Source: Pegea sp. RAD2-039
Lineage: Eukaryota > Chordata > Thaliacea > Salpida > Salpidae
Assembly: GCA_034620365.1 (NCBI GenBank)
Contig: JAQGEQ010000247.1
Coordinates: 46,193 to 110,192, forward strand
Reading direction: 5' to 3'
Length of the DNA stretch: 64,000 bases
Within the stretch, counting starts at the first letter, position 1, and the number at the start of each line of letters is the position of its first letter. The translations under genes were made by a program, and so were the position numbers. This document shows positions 21,201-34,382 of this stretch, piece by piece. The notes beneath the pieces are model-generated. The model was not told the origin of the DNA. It did not search any database and was given only the letters and a program-made list of their open reading frames with translations.

Positions 21201-23630
21201 AGAAAACATAATATTATTAATAACAATTGGATTCAAAGCCTTTTGCCCTTAGATTTTTGTTTGTATAAAAATGACAATCAAATTCAGACTTTACTCTTAT
21301 TTTCAAAATTATTCACAATTTAGTTGTTTTTCATTTCCATACTTTCCTTTCCACTAGTTTTTTCTTCTTCATTTGTCCTTTCATCAAGTTATATCTCTCT
21401 CAGACGGCAAACATTACACCTAAATAAGCTGATATCACCTGGTATCTTTATTAAAGCAAACTACATATTTAAATAAACTCAAAATCTTAAAAAGTTATAC
21501 AAAGTCTAATAAAAAAATAACAAAAGCAAAACCTTTTTATAAATTATGTGATATGTTTCTCATGTTAACATAGCTAATATTATATCAATGCTTTTCTTAT
21601 TTATTATAAGACTGAAAATGACTTTTTGAAGAATTATAGATTATATATTTGGTGGTCTTTGTCATTCATCCTAAAATAAATGAGTTCTAAATTTGTAATG
21701 CTTTACTCGAATGGAACTTCGATAAATGAATTGAATTATTTATGCTAGAATAGTTAGTGATGCTTTCACTAAATATCTAAATATAAAACACTTGAATTTT
21801 TACTTTTTAGCATACGAATTTTGCAAATCTTAAATCATAATTTTTATCAGCCAAACAAGTTTAATTTGTCATTAAGAGTTTTGTTAAAGTTATTTTATCA
21901 GTTTTCGAATTACGGTTTTAAGAAAGCTTGACTATTTTTGACATCCATTTGGGTATACTCTTATTATTTTGATATTTCCCTTTTGATTTATAGCTTATAT
22001 TTACCTATGCTCTTAAATTGTTTCTAATATTTCTAAAATAATGTATATTATTCTGTGATGCTTAGAACATTTTTCAACTTTTTTCCGTAGTAATATAACT
22101 TTAAGTTCGCTAAAATTTGTCATTTTCAACCATGTATCGAGCATGAAAATAATTAAATTTTGTAGTCAGCAGGTAGTTGTGTGAGAATGAATAACTATTG
22201 AAACTTGATTAGTCGTCAGGAACAACTTGGCTGCTATAAACCCAGATTGTGTTTTCATTCACAAATAAACAAATAGATTATATCAGATGAAGTAGTTCTT
22301 ACAAATTCATTTATCAGAATTTTTCGCTAGACTTAACGAGTCTTAACTGTAAAACCCAAGTGAAAGAATACATTTTCATATTCTGTTATTTTAAAAACAC
22401 GTTTTTAATAATATTCCCATTTGCACAGTTGTTAGAATTTATTTTAAGCAGTGAAAACAAGAGATTTTATTTTTAATCGATATAAATCTAATTTATGATT
22501 TCTTTAATGGTTAAGTTTTCTTAACAAACTTCTAGTATTTTATGTTCAACTGAATTAAATATTAACTTTCACGGTTCAAATAATTTATAAATTTAAACTG
22601 AATAATACAGTTAAAGTAAATAAATAATTATTATCAATAAATTAATATATAACATATATACAACTTTAGACCGTTGTGAAAAGCAACAATTGTTAAATTC
22701 TAACAACTGATAAAAGCAAGAAAGTTGAATAATTTTTTTTTAAAGAATCTAAAACTTTTAAAAATATTTACTGAAAAAAGTTATTTTTAATTTATAAATT
22801 TGAAGAAATTTATTTTAAGTTGAAAATTTTATCTGGTTAAAATCATTTATAAATATTTACTATTGTAAATAATAAATAAAAATTATTTTATTAAATGAGT
22901 CTTTAGAAAATGAATCTTCAAAAGAGAAAATTTTTGAAAAGAATTTTTATACAAGATGAAAAGTTGGAATGAAAAATCAAGAAGTCTTAGAGTTTATTAA
23001 AGATAGTTAAAATTTAATCGTTAAAAGCGATGAAATAAGAAACAGTTGTATCAAGTATAAGTATGAGAACACTCAAATTAGAATTGTATCAATAAAATTA
23101 GAAAATGATTTTACACATTTACTCGACAAATAAAAACAGTTTTCAGCAAAAACTTAAAATTTCAAGTTAAGATATTTATAAATTTGTTAAATATAATTTA
23201 TATAAATTTTTTAGTAAAAGTAAAGCTTGATATTTGACTGGTAACTTTGTAAGAAAAAATGTTCAAATAAATTGATTTAGTCAAAATACGTAATTTTAAA
23301 AGTAAGCAATTAACAGATAAGTTATATGTAAGTGTACTATGCGAATAATGTATAAATTCTGAAAACACATGAGTATACATTTAGAAAAAAAACTAGAAGT
23401 TTACATATTATATTTTTTTATAAGAACTCCAATTATACAGTAAAAATTCTTTAAATAATTTTAAGTTATAAAAATTTTACTTATGTATTTCGATAATAAA
23501 AGCAAAGAAAAGAAATAAAGTATCTATAAAATTAGTAGTAATATTCAAAATCATCTTTTTACGATAAAAACACCATTTAAAAAATTGAACTTTATCATAA
23601 GAGAGAGAGCTTTACTAAAATGTTTACTTG
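18300..23630. other. AT-rich stretch, no assignable gene
   Basis: Nothing firm. Two weak coding-like pieces were noted. At about 19192-19268 (+) there is a peptide-like frame (FEHFKEHNLPAEQISWFCK). At about 19510-19580 (-) an exon-like piece (KPTFVKIQPNNKNVKVHC) runs from a TTTAGCAG acceptor to a GTAATT donor. Neither has partners. Confidence 0.35.
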
Positions 23631-24623
23631 TTATGCTCGACTTGTTTGAAAATCATTTGAACGTTGCTTCTTATGACTTTTTGGAATTTCTCTGGAATCT
23701 CTAGTTAATTTGAATTTGTAATCAACAAACGTATAAAAAACCGAGCACACGTTTACAAAAAGAGTCATATCATACAACACTATTGTATAAATTTTAGGAA
23801 TTATCATTGGAAGACAAAACTCAGTAAGAATCCAGCAAAATATACAAGAAGTAAGCATTATAAATGAGCTAATTGTAGAAATACGAATTGTATTTTTCAG
23901 CCTTTTAAAAATTGCACAATTTTTCTTTTGCTTTTGATTTTCAACAGAAGCTTTTTTCTGGTTGTTATGTACTCTTAAAGGGTATAAGAATAAACCAAAT
24001 AGTACTATAAGACACATGAAGATAATAATGTAACCTATATTTGCAGCAACATGCTGTTTTCTTCTTGTAATACAACCGTATTCATTCATCAAGTAATTAT
24101 CTGCTAGGTATGTTAAAATAAATGAGGCAAAAACCATTATATTAAACAAAATAGCTATTACCCAACTAATTACTTTTACTATAGGTGTGTAAAGATGCTT
24201 TAACATTGGACTTTTATAAACAATATAATTTCTTAACCATAAAAAATTGAAGCCAAAAGAACAGCAAATACCACGTAATGTATACAAAGTGTCAACATAT
24301 ATCTCACATAAACCTCCATCTTTGAAATAATGTTTTCCGACAAATAATAAACCATTTGATGCAAGACATTTGATTAGAATCAAATAAAGTAAGATCTGAA
24401 GAATTTTCCATAACATCTTTAGCTTCTTATCAATTCTAGTAGCCATTTGTTGCATTTTCATCTTTTTATAATTGCTGAATGAAATCAACAAGCAAACAGT
24501 GAAAACAATAAGAATTAGAAGGATTACTTGTGGAAGAATCCATAAATATTTAAACAATTGGTGTTGAAAATCAGTATACTTTGAGTTACGTGATAAGTTT
24601 TGATAAGTCAAGTTTTTTTCCAT
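23631..24623 (-). CDS. Seven-transmembrane protein, intronless (330 aa)
   Basis: Hydropathy by eye gives seven hydrophobic segments: about residues 28-50, 70-90, 105-125, 150-172, 193-215, 245-268 and 278-298. The N-terminus has NLT/NLS glycosylation sequons, and the C-terminus is basic and Ser/Lys rich (SREIPKSHKKQRS). Loop 1 is very basic (KKMKMQQMATRIDKKLK). A motif RGICCSFGFNFLWLRNY precedes segment 4. There is no DRY, NPxxY or other class A GPCR signature. It resembles intronless orphan 7TM families of invertebrates, from memory only. Role inferred: chemosensory or orphan receptor at the plasma membrane. The ORF is intact, and the ATG at 24621-24623 is the natural start. Confidence 0.65.
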   Translation of the reverse strand: MEKNLTYQNLSRNSKYTDFQHQLFKYLWILPQVILLILIVFTVCLLISFSNYKKMKMQQMATRIDKKLKMLWKILQILLYLILIKCLASNGLLFVGKHYFKDGGLCEIYVDTLYTLRGICCSFGFNFLWLRNYIVYKSPMLKHLYTPIVKVISWVIAILFNIMVFASFILTYLADNYLMNEYGCITRRKQHVAANIGYIIIFMCLIVLFGLFLYPLRVHNNQKKASVENQKQKKNCAIFKRLKNTIRISTISSFIMLTSCIFCWILTEFCLPMIIPKIYTIVLYDMTLFVNVCSVFYTFVDYKFKLTRDSREIPKSHKKQRSNDFQTSRA

Positions 24624-24919
24624 TTTTAACTAACAGTATAAAACTGAAAAAGAATTTTATTTGAAAATATAAACTTTCATATAACTAATAATTTTTAATA
24701 GATTTCTTAAGATAAATATTTAAATATTTAACATTTAATCTTTATCAAAAGAAATTTCTTGAAACAGACAAAACGAAAGTAATAAAATACTTATTCAAGC
24801 TTATTCAATTTTAGAAAAATTTCAAATAGTTACAAATAAAACTATTTTTAGTATAAACTTTATTATGAAAAAGCAAGAATTGTGTATGAAAAACTTTGTG
24901 TGTAAAATTTTAAAGTAGA

Positions 24920-25235
24920 AAAAGAAACATATCATAAAGGTAATGTCACAAGGAATTTCCATTCGACTCTAATATTTGAAAAGTGCAACTAAATTACATA
25001 TTTAAAAAAAATGGTAAACATTAAAACTTGATAAAATCAAAACATTAGCTATTCTCGTGTAAATAAATCTAACAATTTATTTAACATTTTGTTTTGAAAA
25101 TTTTAAATGAATTAATATTAAATCTGAATTCTTAAAAACAAAGTAAGCATAAAAATGTTTGTATATTTAAAGATTTGAATATAGGAAATCAGAGATTGAT
25201 TCCAAAGTTACAAGCAGTTACAGATTCTGCTTCTT
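24920..25235 (+). repeat. Copy of the old dispersed repeat at 3030-3350
   Basis: Shares TTCGACTCTAATATTTGAAAA, ACATTAAAACTTGATA and AGAGATTGATTCCAAA with 3030-3350 in the same order and orientation. Strongly diverged. Confidence 0.5.
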
Positions 25236-27531
25236 GTTGCTATCTTAATTATTTATAACTAAGAAATTAGGTTTTAATTTTGACTCCTGTGAGACAAGTA
25301 AACTGAACATCCAAGTAAAACTTATTTAGTATTGTTTTCTTTTCCTAATAAAAGTTAAGTCCACTTAAAAAATTAATTTTATTAGAACTTAAGTTTATTA
25401 CTTAAGTATTGTTTGATTATAGTAAAATTCGAATTTAATTCACGAATAATAAACTAATATGATTACCATTTTGGACAAACCTAATCAACAGTCCAAAAGA
25501 AGAGATTAAATAACTTTTAATATTTTAACTCTTGCAAAATTATGAATTTAGTAAAAAAAAATTTTCTTAAAAAATGAAAAAAATGTTATAATGCATGTTA
25601 ACACAGACAACAAATAAAAAAACAACAATGATTTTTCAAAATTGAAACAAATTCATAAAATTTATATACATTCAGTTATATAAAAGCTTTCTACAAATAT
25701 CAGAAAAAGAAACAAACATTTCTAAAACTAATAAGTCACTGCTTGACGAATAAAGAAAACCTTCTTTTTCATAACTTTTATCATTTCTACTTATTAAGTA
25801 GAATTTCTTTTTGATGATTTTGAAATTTATTTTAGATCAGAACAAAATTATTTTTAGGATTATATACGCAAAGCACAAATATTTAAATACAATCTTCTTT
25901 TTGTTTATTAAAAAAAATTAATATGAAAATGTTCTATGTAGTTATTGAACTTTAGAAAAAATCAAGTAGAGAGAAACTAGTCAGTTAAAAAATGAAGTTT
26001 TTTATACATAATTAATTGGCAAGTTTATTGATATTCTGATCAAATTATTTTTCAACCGAAGTGATAATATTTGATTAAAAGTAGTCTATGTTATAAACTT
26101 TCTTCATAGAACAGCTCGCACTGTATTTCTCTTTTTTAATTTTTTTAACTTTTTTATGTCGTCCTTAAACTGTTTTAAATACGCAATAAAGGTAATAATC
26201 TACACTTTCAACTTACATTGCTTAATTAGCAAATTAAATTTAAGGTGAATTTAATTAATTTACTGTAAGTAAAATTACTAGTTTTTTATAAACAAAGTTT
26301 TTCTTTTACTTTTAGGAAATGACAAATTTTGAAATATAGTAAAATTTTATTAAAATTCTAAAATTGGAATTGGAATACATGCTACAGTTTTAAACACTTT
26401 ATATTAATTTATGTATAAAACTGACTTTTTGTCTTGTTTTTGTGATTTTATGAAAATCACGTTTTAGTAAAAAAAAATGTTTAATAATTTTTTAAAATGA
26501 TTCAACTTCTTCTTTTATATTAAGAAAAAAATAATTTGTTTAAGTTACAGTACCGAAGGTTAGCAACATGTCTATATTAAGTATTATTTGAATTAGTATC
26601 ATATTTAAAAATTTCTTCAATCAAATCAGTATTTATTAAACAAAACCAAATAAACATTATTTTTTAACAGGTACTTACTTAAATATAGAAAATACATCAA
26701 TAACACTATTAGTTATAAAATATTATCTTTGTAGGATTTTGTTTTTAAATATTTTTTTAACTTTTCCAACAGAATAGATACTAAACAAGATAAGACAATT
26801 AAATTTAATTAATTAGTGAAATAGTTAATTTAATTAAGATAAGTAGTAAAAAAGTATAAATGTAATGTTAGAGCATTTTAGTAAGATATCTGGATGGAAA
26901 GAAAACAATTTTTAAACTATTTTGTTTTTCATTATTTTTGTTTTAATCACGTCTAGAAAGCTTATTAAATTACAACACACCAAGTTAATAGACAACAAAC
27001 TTACTATTTCTTATTGGATAAACGAACGGAATAATTTCAAAAACATCTGATTAACTGTGTGTACTTTTAGAAGGTTTAAATTTAAAAAAACGAAGATAAT
27101 AATAGTCTTTAAATTTTGTAAGAGATCATATCAGAGTATTAATGTCTAACTTGACAAAGTTAATCAAATAATTTTCTTTATTCAAAAACTTTTAAAACTA
27201 ACATTTACTAAACTATTTCTTATTTTGTGTTCAAAATTAAATAAACTCTTTTTATAAACTTTATTTGACCAACTAAAAGTTAATCAAAACAAGTCTAAAT
27301 TATCCTTAAAACGTTACGCGCGTCGCTTGTGACGTCATACCGAGATAATATTGATGATTAAGTAAGAAGAAAACAATAGAAATAATCTCATTAATATCTT
27401 GTAAAGTAAATTGAAAAAATTACGAAAATTGAAAATTTCGAAAATCCCACAAACTTTAAACTTTAACCGAATTGGATGGTATATAAACAAAGTAAATCGG
27501 TAATTAGTGCACGGTGGATAAAAAGACGTAC
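25236..27531. other. AT-rich stretch
   Basis: Contains a diverged partial match (26460-26600) to 2850-3000. Otherwise nothing seen. Confidence 0.35.
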
Positions 27532-27580
27532 CATCTCTCCACTGATTTGCATTTCCATTGCATTTCGTGGATGTAACCAC
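27532..27580 (-). other. Possible short exon
   Basis: A 49-nt minus-strand segment lies between a good acceptor (TTTTAATTTTGCAG) and donor (GTACGT), encoding VVTSTKCNGNANQWRD. The flanks from 27310 to 27720 are less AT-rich than usual and hold one TGACGTCA (27330-27337). No neighbouring exon was identified, so the call is weak. Confidence 0.2.
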
Positions 27581-27582
27581 CT

Positions 27583-29132
27583 GCAAAATTAAAAACAAGA
27601 ATTTGCTACATTTCGAACTGACTTCAGTTTACGGCCTCATTCTTGTCACATGACTATTCTCATTTACATAAATACTTCTCGCGTACAGTGACACCATTAC
27701 TGTTTACGTCAGAAGTTCTAATATTTAATAATTTCCACTGAATATATCAATTTTCAAAATGGTATTACAAAAACACGACAATAATAACACTAAGATAACT
27801 GAAAAACATAAATTATAACCCAATAAATTTGATATTAATTGAATTTATTTTTACCAATACTTTTGTAAGAAGCATTATATATCAGTAATATAATCATGGA
27901 GGCGTAAAGAGAATATAAATAAATTTTCTGTTTTTTAAAGTAGTAAAAATTATCGAAAAGATTTCCTATCTTATAAATACAAATGATCAAAATTTAAACA
28001 AGAAACCAAAAATTCCTTTTTACGTCAGTCAGTGATTTATTTCTATTTGAAATTTCTTTTATTTTCATGTTGTTGATATAAATTTTCATTTGTAGTAGTA
28101 AGCTGTTATATAAACTGAAGATAATTATTGTATATAAAATTGCAGTTTCTGATAATAATCCTTTGAAATCGTTTACAATTTACAATATATTAGTTAAATA
28201 ATCCTATGATCTTCTGTATTGAATTTTATTACATATTTCATCTTAATTTTTTACATTAGATTATGATGAAATTTTATGTATAGAAATCTTGTAACAAAAT
28301 TCTTGTTCTAAATAACTAAAATTATTTTGCTTTGAAACGTCGACATTAAAAATAATATATATTTGGATTTACTATTTATTCAAACGTTTAAAACTTACTT
28401 AAATAAGATTTAATTAAAAAAATAAACAGTATATTAAATTCAATTGATTCTTTTTTTAATCATACAAAGTGATGATTTTTGATAAAAAATTGATTAACTA
28501 TAACTTCAATTAAATTAAAATCATGTTATTTGTATATTAACCAACACTAAATCAACTCATCTAACATAAATCTACTAAATATAAACTTTTCAATAAAATA
28601 GAGCAAATAAAAGCGAAAACAACACCTAACTAAAAGAACAAGTTAGTTAAACTAACTATCCTTTTCATAAAAAATTATTATTTTTGACAAATCAATATTT
28701 TATGAAAAAACCTTAACAATTGAAAAAAGATCTTTATAAAAGATGATGGTCATTAATCAATTTCATCACAACTGAACATTTACTTTTTTAAATGTCTTTT
28801 AAAATAACTTTGTCATTTTTTAACTGTTTGTAAACTTTAAGCCGTCAAAAAAATCACTGTTAAATTATTACATTTTTGCTAACTTTAATATTTTTTTTCA
28901 AATTTATAAAAGAATTGTTCGTTTTACTTTATAAATCTTTTAATTCTTTTCTTAGAAGGTATTATCAGCCTTTACCTTAAAACTGTTTAACTGCTTGTCT
29001 AAAAAAGAAAAGAATTGGACTTTTGAAAAGAATTCTTAAGAGTTTTGTATTAAATTGCGAATGATGTTAAAATATTTAGAATTATTAAGAGACTTGTTCC
29101 AGAAAAATTTGAGATGAATGCAGAATTTAGAT
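27583..29132. other. AT-rich stretch downstream of the FGF gene
   Basis: No gene seen. It should contain the 3' UTR of the FGF gene on its upper end. Confidence 0.4.
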
Positions 29133-31583
29133 TTAGCACTTGCGAACAAACTTTCTTTTGTTTTCAGATTTTCCTCCAAATGACAAATATTTTCTTCTTT
29201 CTTTTTTGCCACTTCCTATAGCTGGGTGAAAAATAGTATAAAAGTACTCATATCCAGAAACTTCAGTTTCATAAAATATGCATTGATGACTGTTTGGTAC
29301 TTGCTGAAAAAAAATAGTTGAAATGTAAATAAGTTTGTACTAAAAGACAACTTAAAATCTATTTGTAAAGAAAATGTTGAACATCTCTGTTACTCTGTTA
29401 TTTATGAAGCATTGAAACAAACAAATTAGAAAGTAAAAACATGAAGATTTTTTGTTTTAATCTTATTATTCATGTTTTCATTGAGAACATAATAACGTCA
29501 AATTGTGATTAAAACGTTTAATTTAAAACATCAGAAACAAGTAAATGGTGAAAACACGGTTTTAACAAATTAATAAATTTGATTTAGAGTGACCAAGGTA
29601 TTAAAAAACTTTATAAAGTATTAAAATTTTAATAAATGATTTCATAACTCAATAAATGTTAATAAGAAAATCATTTTACAGACATTTAAAGAAATTATAT
29701 AAATTAACTTTATTCAAAATAAAATAATTTAAACACAAAAACATAAACTAAGTGAGAATAATAATCTGTTTACATTACATTTTAAGTCACTTAAAAAATT
29801 TTATTTTATATAAGATAATATTTTAATGTAAAAATGAATATTTTAGTAATTTTAAACTAAACTATTTTTCATTTCTTCATTAATTTTGTTACTAAACAAC
29901 TTATTATCAATTCGTTGAAATTATAAACATTATTTATAATTTTCATTAAAATTAAATAAAACAAAACTAAATAAACATAACTTAACAGATTCTAATATTT
30001 AAATAACTTACTTTGGCTAAAATCTTTCTTCCTTTTCCAAGGCAAAGATATTTTGAAGATTTTATATCCTGTATGGTTAATTTACTTATTCCATGTGATT
30101 TGAATAAAAGTTGATCTTCAAATGAAAAATAGAATTATTTCATAATTCAATTAAACATCAAAGGAAAGCATTTACGTATTAAGTGAAAATTAAATAATCT
30201 AAGATCTTCAGTTCTTTTTTTAGTTTCAGACTTTAGTTTTTCAATAAGCTTCAGTGTATTAAAGACTCTAAGAACTTGTGATAAAGTAATAGTAAAATTT
30301 GCATTTAAATATTATTTACAAAGCTGGTTGGTATTTCCACAAAACAATAAGTTCACCTGAAACTTATAACAACCAGGATAACTACCAACTAACTTTTAGT
30401 GAATATTCTAAACTTGCCACATAAAATATTTAAACTGAAATGGAATAAAAGTGAAAATGAACAAAATTTACAGAGAAACCATTTTGGGTAATTCAAACGT
30501 TAGTGAGAAGAAAAACTTACTTTTATTTGTAGTATTCAAATGAAAGCCTGAATTTTGCATGAACATTACATATCCACCAGAATCATAATGATATAAAGAA
30601 CAGTATCGTTCAGTGTTAATTTCAACTTGACTTAGACCATTTTGTGGCACTTCCATCTCCTCACCTTGCTACAAAATAAAATCATCTAATTAAACAAATT
30701 TTTGCCAACATTGCACAATTTAAATCGTAAACTGAAGTAGAATATGGAAGAAAATAAGGATGCAAACTTCCTTTTACCTAACAAGCGTATGTGATTAGAT
30801 AATAGTACAGAGCATCGTGCAATAAACTGAACACAATGTTGATTACAAGTTGATATTTTTGGGATGAAATCATGTTTAAATATACTTATTAATTTTTTTT
30901 TGTATTCTATTTTGACGTCATTTATTTTACAAATTTTACAAACTTAACAAATTAGTTACAATTCTATTAGATTTTTTATGTTTTGTTGATTTCATGAAAT
31001 GTCAATAACAACAAAAGAAAACAACAGAAATTTTAACTAAAATGAAAATTTGATGTTTGTTACAATAATAATAAAAAAGAAGAAATAACAAAAAGCATCA
31101 CGAAATATTGGATTTTAAAAGAAAAATTTCGAAAAGTTAACAAGCTATTTATTAAAACTATTATTAAAACTACAGATTATTATTTATAAATAAATATTTT
31201 ATGTTGTTTATAAAATATTTCATAAACTTTTAAGAAATAAGAAAATTACATTCAACTTTCTACTTTTATTTCCACTTATAATTATTTGCTAGATTTTTTG
31301 AAATTTTTATATTTACATAAAAATTATTTTGAAATTCTTTAAACATAATAAATTTGTTGCCTAAGTCATTTTACTTAACAACAAAATCAGATTAAGTAAT
31401 GCAAGTTTTTAAAATTTGTAGATATAAATATTTTAACTTTAAAATGTTCACCAAAAACCCAATAAATTCATTTAAGTGTTTTGATTTAATAAGATGCTTT
31501 TATGACAAAACCTTTAAACATACCTGATAAGATACATTTACAAGGCACAAAAGTAACACGACCAATTGTATAAGATGTTGCAT
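29133..31583 (-). CDS. Secreted fibroblast growth factor (160 aa), four coding exons
   Basis: I assembled it from splice sites: coding exons 31524-31583, 30521-30668, 30012-30115 and 29133-29303, with phases 0, 1 and 0, all GT-AG, in frame to TAA. Exon 1 is a signal peptide (MQHLIQLVVLLLCLV). The rest reads as an FGF beta-trefoil: RYCSLYHYDSGGYVMF; LTIQDIKSSKYLCLGKGRK (matching the family's GRYLCMN core); HQCIFYETEV with YEYFYTIFH; then RRKYLSFGGK and a basic end KRKFVRKC. The third coding exon is exactly 104 bp, the classical size of the middle FGF exon, with the family's phases. Function known for the family: a secreted ligand for FGF receptor kinases with heparan sulfate. The subfamily is not assigned. 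The protein is shorter than most FGFs. Confidence 0.9.
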
Positions 31584-32230
31584 TTTTCAACCTGATTCTG
31601 TAACAACAATATTTAAAGTCAGATGATTTAAATTCACTAATCAACTGGTTAGAACTAATTGAGGTTTATTTCAACAACTATTTAAAAATATAAATTAAAA
31701 TATCTGTTAGAAACTAATAATTGAACTGATTATTTAATTAATAAAGCTCAAGCCTAACTAATAATCCTTTTCTTGAAAATAAACGTTCAAAGAATATAAT
31801 TACTTTAAATCTAAGATATTAGCTAGCGTATAAATAAGCTTGAGTTTCTTATATTTGTTTTTATTTTAAATCTATCAGTACTTTTGATGAGATCTAAAAA
31901 ACGAGCTTTCTTTCAATAAGATTATTTAAAGTTCAATAGAATATAAAAAACGCTGTTTAAACTTTAAAGTGATTGAGATAAATAATAAGAAAAGTAAAAT
32001 TATATACTAATTTTTTTCTGAAGATATTGCTTTCAACTGTTTAATGTTAATTAAACATTTTAATGTAAAGTTTAACAAATAAATTAAAAAGAACTAAAGC
32101 AAGTCTTCAAAATAATGTTTTTCCCTAAAAATACATCAAAATCCGTGAGTTGTATTACCGTAATTTACAAAAAAGTTTGCTAAAATAATTTAACAATTAT
32201 TTTTAAAAACGACAATTAGATTGAACTTAC

Positions 32231-32356
32231 TTTTTCAGCTTTATCTTGCGTTGAATAATGTATTTAATCAAAGAAATTAACTTTTTAAAAGTTCACGCGA
32301 TCAAATTAGTGCTTAATAAAATCTGTTGGAGAAAAAAGTATATACAGTTATATATA
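32231..32356 (-). promoter_or_regulatory. Putative FGF promoter and 5' UTR exon
   Basis: On the minus strand TATATATAA (32348-32356) lies about 30 bp before an expected start site near 32320. A donor AAAAA|GTAAGTTC at 32230 would close a roughly 90-nt non-coding exon. It would splice to the acceptor GTTGTTACAG at 31598, 14 nt ahead of the FGF ATG. No competing ATG-initiated long frame is present. Confidence 0.5.
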
Positions 32357-33297
32357 AAATAAGAAATTACATTAGGAATCACCTAAAAATATTTTAGTTT
32401 TTTAAATAATAACAACTCTTTAAAATATTCATAAGTAATCTAAAAAAAATATTTCAAAACCTTTACATATGTGAAATTCAAATACTTGTGAAATATGTTA
32501 ATGCAAAATTAGAAATTTTTAACTAAAAACTCTTTCAACTAGGCAGCAAGATTCTTGTGGACACACAACATTTTCTATTTATTAAAGAATTAAATACTTA
32601 AGCTATCAAAGCTAATATAACCTAATTTACTATATCTATATTCTAATAGAAAAATTTGTAGGTATATGAGAATATATGATTAAACTTTTTGTTCAATCAA
32701 TAATATCATCTTTTACGTTGCAAATTGTCTATACCCCTTGTAATTAATTAATATTAGTGGTAATACTTCAATCTACAACTTGGTATAGTAGTAGATCGCT
32801 TATACCACAACTTTTGTGGTGATGATAAACGTAACTAAGAATAAATCAATAATTTCTAGAACTATATTACATTTCTATTAACTATCATTAAAGAAATAAC
32901 GATTCTTATTTCAAGTAGTTATGTTAGTTTAAATAGAACATAACAATCAAGCAATAAAACTGTCCTGTCTTCTGTATGTACAACTTCCCAACAAAGATAA
33001 CTAAATAAAGATTGTTCTAAAAAATAACAAAAACGAAATTCAATACAGAAGATCTGGTGCTTAGCCATCTAATATATTGTCTACTCACACATAACAAATC
33101 ATCACAGAGGTAATTCCAATACAATTTTAATAATTCGAACGTTTCATTATATACAGAATTTATTACAAAATATAATTGTTGTTTCAAAACTAAAATTACA
33201 TTATTAAAATTGCTTATGGCTGTTTATGTAAATAAACATTATAACTTCTACATTACCTAATAAATATCTGTTTAGAAATAGTGAATAAACTTCTAAA

Positions 33298-34382
33298 CTT
33301 CTTCCTAATACCACAAGACTTGTACCAAGTGTTGCTCAAATCACGTTAATACATTTTGGAAAAGCAGAAAACGGAAGTTACATTTCAGTTACAGGTCAAA
33401 CACTTCCTATTCCCATCAAATCGGACAAAGGTCATTGGGTAAAAATTGAGATAACTGATTCTGTCAATAGAATGCTAATTAATGAAAATATGTTTAAACT
33501 GATGAAAGTAATACCTACAAAAGATGCTCAAGATATTGTGTTGAGGACCAATGAAGAAAAGCTTGTAAGTTTTGTTTACAAATTTTGTTTACAGTTTAGA
33601 TATTCTTGTATTAACTAACAAATATTTCAAATAATAATTACTCTTTAAAAAAGTGATGTTCTATTTTGTTTTTGATAAATTAGTTTAATTGAAAATCAGA
33701 TGCTTTATTTCGAGCTAAATTTTGTACCAAGCTAACAGCTGTTTACAGATTCGAAAAAAATCTTATCAAAAATATAATTCTTTCATGAAATTTTTAAAAT
33801 ATAAAATAAAATATGTTGAAGGGTTAAATAGTTCAAGATCTAATGTTTTAATTTTTATTAAATATTACTTTTAATTAAATATTTTATTAACTAAATGGTA
33901 AAAATAAGACACATGTTGTTATTATTCACTAATATTGTTTACAAACAATAATAAAATTAATGAATTTTCAGAAACCTTACATGCAAACTGCACTTATGGA
34001 AGATACAACCCTATTGAAAAGAGGAAAACGTTCTTCTGGCTCTCAGACACCATCAGAGTGCTCTGGGAAGAATGTAAATCTGCATTGCTGTTTGTTTGAC
34101 ATGGAACTTAATTTTGAACAAGTGGGCATGGATTGGGTTCTCTACCCAAAAAGCTTTAATGCTAAGTACTGTACCGGTGGATGTAATTATGCTCATACTC
34201 AGGATACGATGAGAGGAAAAATGCTAGCTCATGCAACTGATTATTTGACAGAAGACCAAACTAAGAGCTGTTGTGCTCCTAAGGAAATGCTGCCACTCAG
34301 TATTATATATTGTGACAGTAACAACAATGTTGTCATCTCAAAAGTCGAAGATATGGTAATTTCAGGATGTAATTGTGTTTAG
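33298..34382 (+). pseudogene. 5'-truncated copy of the TGF-beta ligand gene
   Basis: Duplicate of 61966-63045. Homology starts abruptly at CTTCCTAATACC, inside exon 2, so the signal-peptide exon and the first part of exon 2 are missing. The remaining exon 2 (to donor CTT|GTAAGT at 33565) and exon 3 (33972-34382, after TTTTCAG) have no stop or frameshift. They still encode the KRGKR furin site and the nine-cysteine mature domain. Replacements against the intact copy include Arg to Cys in IIYRDSN, giving a tenth cysteine, and Ser to Asn in the terminal GCSCV. A poly(A) signal AATAAA lies at 34598-34603. It has no recognisable promoter or secretion signal, so it is probably non-functional, unless a new 5' exon has been captured. 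Confidence 0.85.
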
